Source: CALECP01 sp964389925
GTDB lineage: Bacteria; Chloroflexota; Anaerolineae; Promineifilales; Promineifilaceae
Assembly (NCBI GenBank): GCA_964389925.1
Contig: CAYMGE010000009.1
Location: 36,440-100,439, forward strand
Reading direction: 5' to 3'
Length of the DNA stretch: 64,000 nt
Under the pieces are notes generated by a model. That model ran no database searches, was not told where the DNA came from, and worked only from the letters and a program-made list of their open reading frames with translations. Position 1 is the first letter of the stretch; each line of letters begins with the position of its first letter. Below are positions 44,104-53,115 of the stretch, piece by piece. A program made the position numbers and the translations under genes.

Positions 44104-44529
44104 CTAAAATCCTAGATCCTCCCAATAGCTCGCATCTTCGGAATTCTCAATCAACTCACGCTGTTCTCGCCATGCCATCTCATTCCATATCTCAACATAG
44201 TCATACATACCTGCAACAACAACCATGCCTTTTATCTGTGCAAACTCACGTAGATAGGGTGGAATCAAAATACGCCCTTGCCGATCTGGGGAGAGATCCG
44301 TCGCGCCAGAGAAAATGCGCCGCCGAAACTCGCGTACACGCCGATCTGTCAGGGAACGTCCCATGATTCGCTCGGCTAAACTTTCCCAACCTGCCGCTGA
44401 GTACACCATCAAATTACGGTCAAAACCGCGTGTTAAAACGAGTCCCGCTGCCAAGTCACCACGAAACTTCGCAGGAACTGTCAAGCGACCCTTGTCATCA
44501 ATGGTGTGCTTAAATTCACCCAGAAACAT
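44104..44529 (-). CDS. mraZ: MraZ, AbrB-fold regulator of the dcw cluster
   Basis: This 141-residue protein consists of two AbrB-like beta half-barrels. MFLGEFKHTIDDKGRLTVPAKFR is the first repeat, with the DxKGR motif, and DRQGRILIPPYLREFAQI is the second. MraZ binds tandem TGGGN-type repeats upstream of its own gene and represses the cluster. Four such decamers lie 42-81 bp before this ATG. The frame is open further upstream, but the family begins at MFLG. There is no Shine-Dalgarno. Confidence 0.96.
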   Translation of the reverse strand: MFLGEFKHTIDDKGRLTVPAKFRGDLAAGLVLTRGFDRNLMVYSAAGWESLAERIMGRSLTDRRVREFRRRIFSGATDLSPDRQGRILIPPYLREFAQIKGMVVVAGMYDYVEIWNEMAWREQRELIENSEDASYWEDLGF

Positions 44530-44570
44530 AGTGTATGCTTGTATTGGTAGTGATTTTTGAGGATTAAGGC

Positions 44571-44610
44571 TTACCCACTTTCCCCCATTTTTTACCACTC
44601 TCTACCAATC
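44571..44610 (-). promoter_or_regulatory. MraZ operator: four tandem 10-bp boxes
   Basis: Read on the minus strand the 40 bp form four decamers with TGG at the same place: GATTGGTAGA, GAGTGGTAAA, AAATGGGGGA, AAGTGGGTAA. They begin directly after the -10 box. Characterised MraZ sites are TGGGN repeats with a 10-bp period, and the mraZ gene follows 41 bp later. Confidence 0.8.
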
Positions 44611-44639
44611 AGTATAGCGGATCGCTTCCTTATTTGAAA
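44611..44639 (-). promoter_or_regulatory. Promoter of the dcw cluster
   Basis: On the minus strand TATACT (44611-44616) lies immediately before the four MraZ boxes. A -35 at 17 bp is TTTCAA, a weak match. Transcription would begin in the first box, so bound MraZ would block initiation. Confidence 0.5.
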
Positions 44640-44908
44640 GTTGAATCACATCTGTTTTAAGGTTGATTTTGATGTTAAAGTCTGACCAATATATCTGGGT
44701 AATTCATTGAATAATCGCCCAGATATGCGTGTGAACGCATCGCAAAAACCTAGCACTAAGGGACTGTGTTTACCCAATGTATACAATACAGCGAAATTAA
44801 CTGTACCATAAAATATGCATGTGACAGTGGGCTATGAGATAGCCTAAAAATGCACCGATGTATGAAATTGTGGTACTTCTATTAACAGTTCGTACATTAA
44901 CGTAAATT
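44640..44908. other. Intergenic region between trmD and mraZ, no gene seen
   Basis: This AT-rich stretch holds an inverted repeat ATATCTGGG/CCCAGATAT (44691-44699 with 44718-44726; 18-nt loop) and a small GGCTAT/ATAGCC hairpin (44830-44844). Neither has a T-run. The larger repeat could end trmD transcription from the minus strand before the mraZ promoter. I see no open frame with a ribosome binding site and no tRNA-like fold. Confidence 0.4.
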
Positions 44909-45676
44909 TCATGCCACGTCAATAAGATTTGCGTTCTTATCTGAGGATTCTCTGGCAAGAGCAGCAAGAAAATTTTGATCCTCTAAAGAGAGCGTAGCTG
45001 TTAGCAGCATATCGGGTCGCCTTTCCCATGTGCGACGTAGCGCACTTTCTCGGTGCCAACGTTCGATTTTAGTTCTATTACCTGATCTCAGCAGCTCTGG
45101 AACTTGGCAACCGCGAAAATCGACAGGCTTAGTGAAGTGTGCGCCTTCAAGCAAGCCCGTTGCGTGGCTATCTGTGACAGCTCCCATTTCTGCGCCCAGT
45201 GCGCCGGGTAGCAAGCGGGTGACAGCATCGACGATTGCCATTGCCCCAATTTCCCCACCCGTCAACACAAAATCCCCAATTGAGATTTCATCGGTTACTA
45301 AATTCTGGCGCACACGCTCATCAAACCCTTCATAACGCCCGCAAACCAGAATAAGCTGTTGATGCTGTGCTAACTCGGCCGCCACCCCCTGCGTAAACGA
45401 TCTGCCTTGTGGTGTGAGCAGGATAATGGGCGTTGTGGGGGAAAGTGGGGGGGAAATTGACTCTACAGCGGCAAAAAGTGGATCGGGGCGCAAAATCATC
45501 CCGCCACCACCCCCGAATGGGGGTTCATCAGTGATGCGATGTCGGCCGATGCCATATTCACGCAAATCGTGTAGTTGAATTTCGATGAGACCGTTCGCTT
45601 GGGCGCGACGCAAAATGCTCTCGTTAAAGTAGGCATTAAGCACTTGAGGAAAGAGGGTGATAATATCAAAACGCAT
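44909..45676 (-). CDS. trmD: TrmD, tRNA (guanine-37-N1)-methyltransferase
   Basis: This 255-residue SPOUT-class enzyme makes m1G37 in tRNA. MRFDIITLFPQVL, EPPFGGGGGMILRPDP and LVCGRYEGFDERV are family signatures, and EISIGDFVLTGGE and AVTRLLPGALG form the trefoil-knot SAM site. The common partners rimM, rplS and rpsP are absent; it stands alone and diverges from rfbD across 56 bp. The ATG at 45676 has no Shine-Dalgarno. Confidence 0.96.
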   Translation of the reverse strand: MRFDIITLFPQVLNAYFNESILRRAQANGLIEIQLHDLREYGIGRHRITDEPPFGGGGGMILRPDPLFAAVESISPPLSPTTPIILLTPQGRSFTQGVAAELAQHQQLILVCGRYEGFDERVRQNLVTDEISIGDFVLTGGEIGAMAIVDAVTRLLPGALGAEMGAVTDSHATGLLEGAHFTKPVDFRGCQVPELLRSGNRTKIERWHRESALRRTWERRPDMLLTATLSLEDQNFLAALARESSDKNANLIDVA

Positions 45677-45719
45677 TTTGCAATTGTGAGCGGGGACAAG
45701 GTAATTGTCAATGTCGGGT

Positions 45720-45725
45720 TATAAT
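45720..45725 (+). promoter_or_regulatory. -10 box directly in front of the rfbD-like gene
   Basis: TATAAT lies 7 nt before the ATG at 45733, so the transcript would start at or next to the start codon. No -35 hexamer fits at 16-18 bp and no Shine-Dalgarno is present. Confidence 0.35.
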
Positions 45726-45732
45726 TGCATCT

Positions 45733-46578
45733 ATGCGAATTTTGATAGTTGGAAATAAAGGACAGGCTGGACAAGCCATGCACCGCACATTGTCAACACA
45801 TCATGTTGTTGGCTTTGATTTGCCAGAGGTTGACATTAGCCAACGAGAAATGGTCGAGCAGCTCGTTGAACAGCATGAGCCAGATGTGGTTGTCAACTGT
45901 GCTGCTTATACAAACGTTGATGGCTGTGTGAAGAATTTTGGGCTAGCCTATCGGGCAAATAGTCTAGGGCCACAAAATTTAGCGTTGGTGTGTGCCGCGC
46001 ACGGCATTGATCTTGTGCAGATTAGCAGCAATGAGGTGTTTCCGGGCGAGAAGCCAGAGGGGTATGACGAGTGGGACACAACTCGGCCGATCAACCCTTA
46101 CGCCAAAAGCAAGCTGGCTGGCGAGTTCAATGTGCGCTCGTTACATCGTCAACACTATATCGTAAGGACAAGCTGGCTCTATGCGGCGGGCGGCAATAAT
46201 TTTATCCACACTATGCTGCGACTAGCTCGTGAACATGGCAAGCTGCGCGTTGTAACAGATGAGGTCAGCAACCCAACGTATGTCGATGATTTGGCAGCGG
46301 GCATCGCACAGTTGATCGAGACGCGCCAGTATGGAACTTATCATTTGGGGAACGCAGGCTTTTGTTCGCGTTTTGAGTTTGCGGCCGAGATTATGCATTG
46401 TGCGGGCATCGACATCCCAATCGAACCCATTTTAGGCAGTGAATTTCGCCGCGCTTCAACGCCACCTCCGTTTTGCGGCATCAATAACAATATAGGAGCG
46501 GCGATTGGAATTGAGATGCGCGATTGGCGTAACGCCTTGGCTGACTTTGTTGAAAATGGAATAATTGAGCGTGAGTAA
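45733..46578 (+). CDS. rfbD: dTDP-4-dehydrorhamnose reductase (RfbD/RmlD-like)
   Basis: This 281-residue extended SDR has MRILIVGNKGQAGQAMHRTL (NAD(P) loop), CAAYTNVDGC, a Ser of VQISSNEVFPG and the catalytic YxxxK in NPYAKSKLAGE. VRTSWLYAAGGNNFIHTMLRLA and RVVTDEVSNPTYVDDLA are the substrate-side blocks of RmlD. It would complete dTDP-L-rhamnose synthesis from dTDP-4-keto-rhamnose; rfbA, rfbB and rfbC are not here. A closely related reductase role on another dTDP sugar cannot be excluded. Confidence 0.88.
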   Translation: MRILIVGNKGQAGQAMHRTLSTHHVVGFDLPEVDISQREMVEQLVEQHEPDVVVNCAAYTNVDGCVKNFGLAYRANSLGPQNLALVCAAHGIDLVQISSNEVFPGEKPEGYDEWDTTRPINPYAKSKLAGEFNVRSLHRQHYIVRTSWLYAAGGNNFIHTMLRLAREHGKLRVVTDEVSNPTYVDDLAAGIAQLIETRQYGTYHLGNAGFCSRFEFAAEIMHCAGIDIPIEPILGSEFRRASTPPPFCGINNNIGAAIGIEMRDWRNALADFVENGIIERE

Positions 46579-46747
46579 AAATGTGCTTTTTAAGGAGTTC
46601 CAACTGAATCAGGCCTCTTGGCTGCAAATCCTCAAGCTCTCGGTCGATATCGGTTCAATTTTGCTACAAGACTTTTCCGGCATCGGGCCAGCTCTCAAAA
46701 TAGCTGATAGTGTAATGGAACATGCGCCAAAAATTATTGACTCATGA
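46571..46747 (+). CDS. Possible small protein of 58 residues overlapping the rfbD-like stop
   Basis: A GTG at 46571 overlaps the rfbD stop by 8 bp and opens a frame of 58 residues (SKNVLFKEFQLNQASWLQIL, then LSVDIGSILLQDFSGIGPAL and a short tail). The amphipathic and hydrophobic pattern suggests helices. Codon use looks coding-like, but there is no clear Shine-Dalgarno and I know no homologue. It could be translated by coupling to rfbD, or it may be chance. Confidence 0.3.
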   Translation: MSKNVLFKEFQLNQASWLQILKLSVDIGSILLQDFSGIGPALKIADSVMEHAPKIIDS

Positions 46748-46763
46748 CGCATGTCACGTCGTT

Positions 46764-49700
46764 CTATTCGTCTGTAATTGTGAAGAGCAAGCCGTCAGAT
46801 CGGCCGAAAACCTCCTCTTGCAAGCTCTCTTTTGCCACCGCTGGCATCACTTGGTACTCGCCCGGCACAATTGGCTGTAGCTCATAGCTATAGCGATAGG
46901 TTCCAGCGGGCAGATAGTCTGCGAAGAAGACGACCGCCTCATCGCGGAACTCAATACGGTTGAAATACCACCAACCCCACCAGCTAAAGCGGTCAGAACT
47001 GGGTATCTGTCCCGCCGTTGCATCCAGTGCGCTTGTATCAAGATCAGGATTGATCGCATCTGCACCAGCAGGCAATGGATCACTAATTTGCACAAAGCGA
47101 CGATTGTTTGGGACAATGATCGTCAACTCGACGCGCACCGCTTCACCGGCCGCAATTGTCGTCAACGGTTCGCACTCTTCCTCGCAGTTCGCACTGTAGT
47201 AAGTCCGTTCAACGCTGAAACCACGATCAACCGCTTCAACGCTATCTGCACTGACGAACGCATCGAGCGTCGCGGCGTAGTAGAGTCGGCCGTCACTTCC
47301 CTTGCGAAAATCGAGATAGTTCAACTCATCCACGCTCAAATCAGCGAGTGGAACGACAACCTCGCTTTCACCCTGCATCGCCTGTTCGCTGTTCACAGCC
47401 AAGCTGAAATCTGTGTCCTCAGCGTCTATTTCGTTATTAGCAACCATGTAGTCAGCGACGGCCGAGATGCTAAACGCTGTTCCCATTTGGCTATGCCAAT
47501 AGCGATGGTTACGTGCGCCCATCAGCCAGCGAATCGCGTTGGGCAAAAAGCCGTTTTCAGGCTCAACCTGTGTCAATGCCTTGATAACAATGGCTGTGTC
47601 GGTGATGTCGCCGCCGATCCAGTGACGATAGCTGCTTTCCCAATATGCGCCTGTTGCGTTGAGGACAACACTATTACCAAGATCGCTGATGAGATTGTCG
47701 TCTACTTCACCGCTACTATTGTGATGAGCCATCAGCACAAATGCTTTGGAGGCAGGTGTGAGCAGGTCGCGCCCGTCAGCAAGTAGGTCTGTGACTGCTT
47801 GGGAAACGTCATCGCCATACAAAGACAGCGCGTAATAGTAGTAGGCAAGCGCATTTGCATCGGCGCGGTTTTCGGCCGAAAGTTCACCAGCCGCCTCGCG
47901 CACAACCCCCGCCGCTTGCTGCAATGCGGTGGTCGTTCCTGCTGAGGTCTCGTCTAACCCTTCCAATAGTGCGTGTAGCACAAAGGCTGTCACGTGTGGA
48001 TCATCCAACCCATCGCTACAGAACGACCAACCTCCGTCTAGGCTCTGCGTTTGCAGAAGTGCCATAATCTGTTGACTCATCGTCCGCTCTAGCTCAGATG
48101 CAAGTGTCTCTTGGTCTAGCTCTAGGCGCAAAATTGCATCGTGGGCGGCCGCGTTAGGCAAGAGCCGGAACGCTAGACCAATCGGGCATTGATCGATAGT
48201 CGTGCTTTCGCTCATGTAGGCTTCGAGTGAGTCGAAGAGAGCCATGCCTAGCGACGGACTCATGCGAACGGTCAACTCTCCGCGTGTCGCGTCGAGCAGC
48301 GGTGGTAGGAGAACCGCCTCAACGCGGCGTGTTTCATCTTGTGACAAAACGCCCGCTGTCGCGTTGAAGTCCTGTGCGTTGAAACGATAGACAGGCAGTT
48401 TATTGTCATCACGTGCGCCAATCGTTGGCCTGCTCGCGTCGCTAAATTCACCAGCATTGACACGGAAGATTAGGTCAACCGCCTCAACATTCTCGACAGT
48501 GGCTTCCCAGCGCACCAGCGTGCTTCCGCCGGCTGCGACGCTGACCGTTTGTACCGCAGCATCTATCAACGTCACGCCAGCCACTTCGAGCGATACATCC
48601 GCCTGAATATCACTGCCTGTATTATTGTTGACGATTGCACCTAATTGGGTCACATCGCCAAATGTGAGGAAGCGGGGGGTCACAGGGCGGATGAGGACGA
48701 ACTTTGTTGCAATAATGTCATGCGTGCTTTCTCCAACGAGGGTTTCGTCAGAGGCGGCACGACCTGTCATGCGCCATGTCGTCAGGTTATCGGGCAGCAT
48801 CACTTCAACAGTCGCTACGCCGTCTTCGTCTGTTGTCACGTTTGCTTCCCATGCGGCCGTATCACGGAAATCATCCCGTATTTCGCCATCGGCATCGGCT
48901 TGGGCTTTACGTTCGAGCGAGAAATCGGCCGCCGTCTCAGCCCCACCGCCGCCACCACCGCCACCGCCACCAAAGAACGGTTCAGGAATGGTGACCTCTA
49001 ATCCTTCACCTGTGACGAACAGACCCGATCCAATTGTGCTACGGAATGGCTCAGGGCTGTAGAGCGCGTCAATCAAAGACTGATTCTCATCTGCTTTTAG
49101 TGTGAGAATGGCAAGATCGACGAGAGCGAGGGCAACATCGGCCGAGACCCCCTCCCCAGCATAATCTGTTGTCCTTACTTCAAATGTCACCATGTCACGC
49201 GGTTCTGCTTGCGTGACATCCGTTGTAATCTCTACGTTTAATGCCAAACGCTCTGTGCTGACGGGTAGCTCAACGATGCCTAGACGAATATCAGCAAAGC
49301 CGCTCTCGCCATCATCTGCGCCTTTGATCGCCGTCACGCTGACATAGACGTTGGGTGCATGAATCGCCTCGATTGGAATTTCGAGAATATCACTGGTTCC
49401 CGCCAACGTGATGAGACGTTGTTCCAAGACATCACCACGCTCAATCGTCAGCCATGCGTTAATGCCACCACCAAGCGGGTTCTGGATTAGAATTTGTGCT
49501 GTTTCACCGACCTGATATTCGTCTGCGTCTAACTCCAAATTCATCGAGCGGTCACGGGAGTCAGAACGCCATGCGACATCGCCGCCGTAGACGTAAAAGA
49601 GGGTTTCGCTCGTTTGGGTACGCCCGGCGGCATCTGTGACGGTTGCCGTTGCGACATAAGAGCCACCTTCTTCGGGCGTAAAGCTAACTGTCATCGTCCC

Positions 49701-52700
49701 GTCAGCACCTGTCGTGACTGTTTGGCTTGTTACCTGCGTATCTACGGGCCGCCATTGCAGACCACCGCCAAACGGACTTTGCTCGCTGCTCCACTCACGG
49801 CGCGAGAGAACGACTTCAACGGAGCTATTTGGAACGGGGTTTTGCGCCCAATCGACCGTTAATAGCTCAATTGTAGCGACATCGCCACGCGGGAAAGCAT
49901 ACGACTGGTTGCGAATGCCGACGTAGATTTCGGCCGAATGCAACACCATCTCCGCATGTGCGCTGATAAAATTCTCCGACAGGTCGCGCACGGTCACATC
50001 GACGATCAGCTTGCGGCTGCCTTCTTCAACCTGTTGCAGCATTTCTGGCGTGACGCGGATGGTAAAATTACCGTCGCCATCCAAAACGCCGCTCCCGCTC
50101 TCATAAAAGCTGGCTCCAAATCCGACCAATGGATCAAAGTAGAAGAAGTTGTCTGCATCACTGAAATTGTAGTATGGGCGGCCTTCATAGGGTAGAACAA
50201 AATCATTCGTGTAAATGCTATAGTCAACAGGTAAGTCGGAGGCAGAACCACCAAAGAGATAGTCGGCCGAGACCACAAACTCAACCGTTTCTCCACGCAA
50301 CGTCTCTGAGACATTCGGTGTCACCTCCAGTGTAAATTCCGGCTTACGGAATTCTGCAACTGTAAATTGCGTCGCACTTTGCCCGACCATACGCCCATCT
50401 GTCTCGACAAAAAATTGGTAATTGCCCAAATCAGCATCGTCTGGAATAACCCATGCGCCATCAAAACTGCCGTTGGGTAATACGTCAACCTCAACTGGCT
50501 CAATGGTATCTTCATAAGTGGGCGTGAAAAAGCGCACAGAAAGGGTTCGCGGCTCAGGCAGTGTGTAACGAGCAAAGTTTGCCTCGCGCAGCCAGCCCTT
50601 AAAATAAACGGTGTCGCCGGGTCGATAGAGTGGACGTTCTGTGTATAAGTAAACACCGTCATCCGCGCCGCTCTCCTCTTGCGGGCTTAGACCCATATCG
50701 TACATTCGTGCGGACTCGTTCCAATTTGCAACGGCAATCCCAAAGTTTGCTGTCCCTACTTCACCTGTCACTGCGAATGCTCGGCCGCGATAGCCAAACC
50801 ACGCCTCGCTGTTGGGTCGTTCAAGCGTCAGCAAGCCATCGGCATCAGTTGTGCCACTTAGCTCACCAATGATCGCGTTATCCTCGGTCAAATAGACGGT
50901 GACCTCACGATTTGGGGCAGGCTCGCCCGTCGCTAGCTCTGTTGCCCAGACGTGAATGAAGTTGGGCGTTTCTTTAACGACAAGATTTGTGTCCGCAACG
51001 ATCAAGATCGTCTGGCGCGTTTGCCAAAAACGCACGTCTTGCTCGCCAGTTGGTGCATCTATTTCGAGATAATAGATGCCTGTGGGAAGTGCATCGCCAT
51101 TATTGAGAGAAAGCGTCACTGCCCCTGCACCAGCGGTGATGCTATTTTCAAATGTGTTAACGGCCGTGTTGGGTGGCAATGTGCGGGTGGCATCGAAGAA
51201 AGATTGCGCGATGAGCGCGAGCGGAACACCTTCATCAAAGCGGGAGAGGGTGACGGTGGTTTCGGCCGTTTCGGCCGTTCGATACACCATCGCAATCTCA
51301 GACGCTTGATCTGCGCTAATTTGTGCAAACGGCGCGGGCAAGTTGAACGCAAATACGGGCAGTGGCGCAGGCGTTGAGAACGACCATGTATAATCCGCCT
51401 CCAACTGATTGCCAAAAATATCACTCGCCGTTGCCGGAATTGTAATGACATACTTTGTTAGATAATCGAGGTCAAAACCAACAGACAGATTGCGTTCACT
51501 CGTGATTGTATAACGGACACGCTCAGGCGTTGGTTCGATAACGAGTTGCTCTTCAATTGTCGTCCAATCCATTGGGGACACAAATGTGATGTTGATCCCG
51601 CCACCACTAGTCACGTTGTAGGCTTGTAGCACTTCCCCAGACTGGGGATATGTTTGTTCAACGGCAGGTAGCGGATAACTTTCCAACGTCGCCGTATATG
51701 GCTCATCAAATGTTACGCCACCCGTTGCCGCAGCACTTTCCGCAACGATTAATGTGTATTCAGTTGCGAGCGCAAGATCAGGGGTTACGCCAACGATGCG
51801 GCTATCATCTGTCCAAGCAAACGCTAGCGGTGCGTCATCTACGCTTATAGCCGCTTCTGTCGCGGCTCGATCCATTGGCATGTTGAAGGTGATGCTGAAT
51901 GTTTCTGTCGGCCGTAAATAAATTCGGTCAAACGAAGGGTCACCAAACCCAAATGCTGACCCTTCAGCCTCGCGTTGTGGCAACGTCGTTTCAACAACCT
52001 GTGGAAGAACAGTCGTAAAGACTGTCGTCACCTCATCAGCCAAAACGCCACCTGCCACATCTTCTAACCCGGCATTGACTGTCACTTCATAGGTCGTTGC
52101 ACCATCTAGCACATCTGGCGTAAAGCGGTAGATGCTCGTACCGACCCATTCGCCTGTGCCAGCAACAGTGGGCGAAATAGTCAGGGGATTGGGCAACTCA
52201 GTCTGCTGCATCGTGTCTGCGAGTGGGACAACAGGGCGGTTAAACAGCACAGTAATTGCGCTATCCACAGAGATTGCGTCTGTCGCATCGGCCGGAATCA
52301 TCTGACTAACCACCAATTCTCCAACCGTTTGGAACTGTTGGGCAAATGGCACACGCAAGTTTTTGCCGCCCAAACTCCGCGCCGAATCCGCAATCTGCAC
52401 TGTATACGTCGTCGCACGAGTCAAGGCCATCGCAGGCGTAAAAACAAGCGTGTCATCGCGCGTCCATACAAACTCGCCAGCGACATCGCCCACGTCAAAT
52501 GCTTGCTCAACGCTCGCTTGATCCATCGGCTGATCAAAGCGCACCGTGATCGCACCGTCCAACGTCGTCTCTTCGCCCATCTGCGGGCTGCTAAAAACGA
52601 CTTCTGGCTCCCAGTCAAATTCAATCTCGGCTTGAGGTGGTTCACTCGCTGGTGTGTTCGTAGGAGGAGGAGCAGCGGTTGGCTCCTCCGTTGGATCATC

Positions 52701-52886
52701 ATCTGGCGTTTGTGTCGGAGCTAGCGTTGCCTCTGGAAGCTCGGTCGCCTCACTTGTTGGTAACTTCACAGGCTCATTCGTTATAGTCTCAATCGTTGGC
52801 AGCGGTATGTCACGCTGACATGCCGCCGTGATAAGCAACAAAAACAATATCAAAAGGGAAATACGGGAAAGGGGATGTCTGGTCAT
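46764..52886 (-). CDS. Bacterial alpha-2-macroglobulin-like lipoprotein without thioester Gln
   Basis: This 2040-residue exported protein has a lipoprotein signal (LILFLLLITAAC, lipid on Cys23) and a Thr/Pro-rich spacer. Ig-like N-terminal repeats (SSPQMGEETTLDGAITVRFDQPMDQASVEQAFDV-like) follow, then the macroglobulin MG domains with YTERPLYRPGDTVYFKGW. A bait-like segment with a glycine run precedes the alpha-2-macroglobulin core, with DNLTTWRMTGRA. In the place of the thioester CxEQ stands CPIG (Cys1567 to Gly1570), with RLLP following as usual, so the thioester cannot form. The helical thioester-domain toroid (SLDGGWSFC) and receptor-like end remain. It would sit on the membrane and trap proteases. 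No pbpC is adjacent. Confidence 0.88.
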   Translation of the reverse strand: MTRHPLSRISLLILFLLLITAACQRDIPLPTIETITNEPVKLPTSEATELPEATLAPTQTPDDDPTEEPTAAPPPTNTPASEPPQAEIEFDWEPEVVFSSPQMGEETTLDGAITVRFDQPMDQASVEQAFDVGDVAGEFVWTRDDTLVFTPAMALTRATTYTVQIADSARSLGGKNLRVPFAQQFQTVGELVVSQMIPADATDAISVDSAITVLFNRPVVPLADTMQQTELPNPLTISPTVAGTGEWVGTSIYRFTPDVLDGATTYEVTVNAGLEDVAGGVLADEVTTVFTTVLPQVVETTLPQREAEGSAFGFGDPSFDRIYLRPTETFSITFNMPMDRAATEAAISVDDAPLAFAWTDDSRIVGVTPDLALATEYTLIVAESAAATGGVTFDEPYTATLESYPLPAVEQTYPQSGEVLQAYNVTSGGGINITFVSPMDWTTIEEQLVIEPTPERVRYTITSERNLSVGFDLDYLTKYVITIPATASDIFGNQLEADYTWSFSTPAPLPVFAFNLPAPFAQISADQASEIAMVYRTAETAETTVTLSRFDEGVPLALIAQSFFDATRTLPPNTAVNTFENSITAGAGAVTLSLNNGDALPTGIYYLEIDAPTGEQDVRFWQTRQTILIVADTNLVVKETPNFIHVWATELATGEPAPNREVTVYLTEDNAIIGELSGTTDADGLLTLERPNSEAWFGYRGRAFAVTGEVGTANFGIAVANWNESARMYDMGLSPQEESGADDGVYLYTERPLYRPGDTVYFKGWLREANFARYTLPEPRTLSVRFFTPTYEDTIEPVEVDVLPNGSFDGAWVIPDDADLGNYQFFVETDGRMVGQSATQFTVAEFRKPEFTLEVTPNVSETLRGETVEFVVSADYLFGGSASDLPVDYSIYTNDFVLPYEGRPYYNFSDADNFFYFDPLVGFGASFYESGSGVLDGDGNFTIRVTPEMLQQVEEGSRKLIVDVTVRDLSENFISAHAEMVLHSAEIYVGIRNQSYAFPRGDVATIELLTVDWAQNPVPNSSVEVVLSRREWSSEQSPFGGGLQWRPVDTQVTSQTVTTGADGTMTVSFTPEEGGSYVATATVTDAAGRTQTSETLFYVYGGDVAWRSDSRDRSMNLELDADEYQVGETAQILIQNPLGGGINAWLTIERGDVLEQRLITLAGTSDILEIPIEAIHAPNVYVSVTAIKGADDGESGFADIRLGIVELPVSTERLALNVEITTDVTQAEPRDMVTFEVRTTDYAGEGVSADVALALVDLAILTLKADENQSLIDALYSPEPFRSTIGSGLFVTGEGLEVTIPEPFFGGGGGGGGGGAETAADFSLERKAQADADGEIRDDFRDTAAWEANVTTDEDGVATVEVMLPDNLTTWRMTGRAASDETLVGESTHDIIATKFVLIRPVTPRFLTFGDVTQLGAIVNNNTGSDIQADVSLEVAGVTLIDAAVQTVSVAAGGSTLVRWEATVENVEAVDLIFRVNAGEFSDASRPTIGARDDNKLPVYRFNAQDFNATAGVLSQDETRRVEAVLLPPLLDATRGELTVRMSPSLGMALFDSLEAYMSESTTIDQCPIGLAFRLLPNAAAHDAILRLELDQETLASELERTMSQQIMALLQTQSLDGGWSFCSDGLDDPHVTAFVLHALLEGLDETSAGTTTALQQAAGVVREAAGELSAENRADANALAYYYYALSLYGDDVSQAVTDLLADGRDLLTPASKAFVLMAHHNSSGEVDDNLISDLGNSVVLNATGAYWESSYRHWIGGDITDTAIVIKALTQVEPENGFLPNAIRWLMGARNHRYWHSQMGTAFSISAVADYMVANNEIDAEDTDFSLAVNSEQAMQGESEVVVPLADLSVDELNYLDFRKGSDGRLYYAATLDAFVSADSVEAVDRGFSVERTYYSANCEEECEPLTTIAAGEAVRVELTIIVPNNRRFVQISDPLPAGADAINPDLDTSALDATAGQIPSSDRFSWWGWWYFNRIEFRDEAVVFFADYLPAGTYRYSYELQPIVPGEYQVMPAVAKESLQEEVFGRSDGLLFTITDE

Positions 52887-53015
52887 AGCTGTTCCTTAGC
52901 GTAGAAACGTCGCTCTCTTCCAAATGAAAGGGAAAATCGTTCCGTCGTTGTGATGATTAACGTATCGCGGTCGCATTTTGTTCCATCATACAGTACATGG
53001 ATTTGCAATTCGCGG

Positions 53016-53070
53016 CAATAGGACAAATTCTGCCTATTGAAAATTATCGAGATAAACTATAATCGAGATA
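53016..53070 (+). promoter_or_regulatory. Promoter region of the zinc-ribbon operon
   Basis: TATAAT (53058-53063) has TATTGA 17 bp upstream (53035-53040) or TTGAAA at 15 bp. The nonamer ATCGAGATA occurs twice, at 53046-53054 and 53062-53070, flanking the -10 with a 16-bp period, and could be an operator. Just upstream a small hairpin CAATAGG/CCTATTG (53016-53039) is present. No other feature is seen between 52887 and 53115. Confidence 0.4.
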
Positions 53071-53115
53071 GAATTGACTTCAGTCTGTTCATGAGCTGAA
53101 ACACACTTCACCAAC

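Noticed and set aside
44830..44844. GGCTAT/ATAGCC hairpin as a trmD terminator
   Set aside because: The stem is only 6 bp and no T-run follows on the minus strand.
22721..53033. Shared 12-mer GGCAGAATTTGT in front of the SDR gene and (reverse strand) the zinc-ribbon operon
   Set aside because: In 64 kb hundreds of 12-mer pairs are expected by chance.
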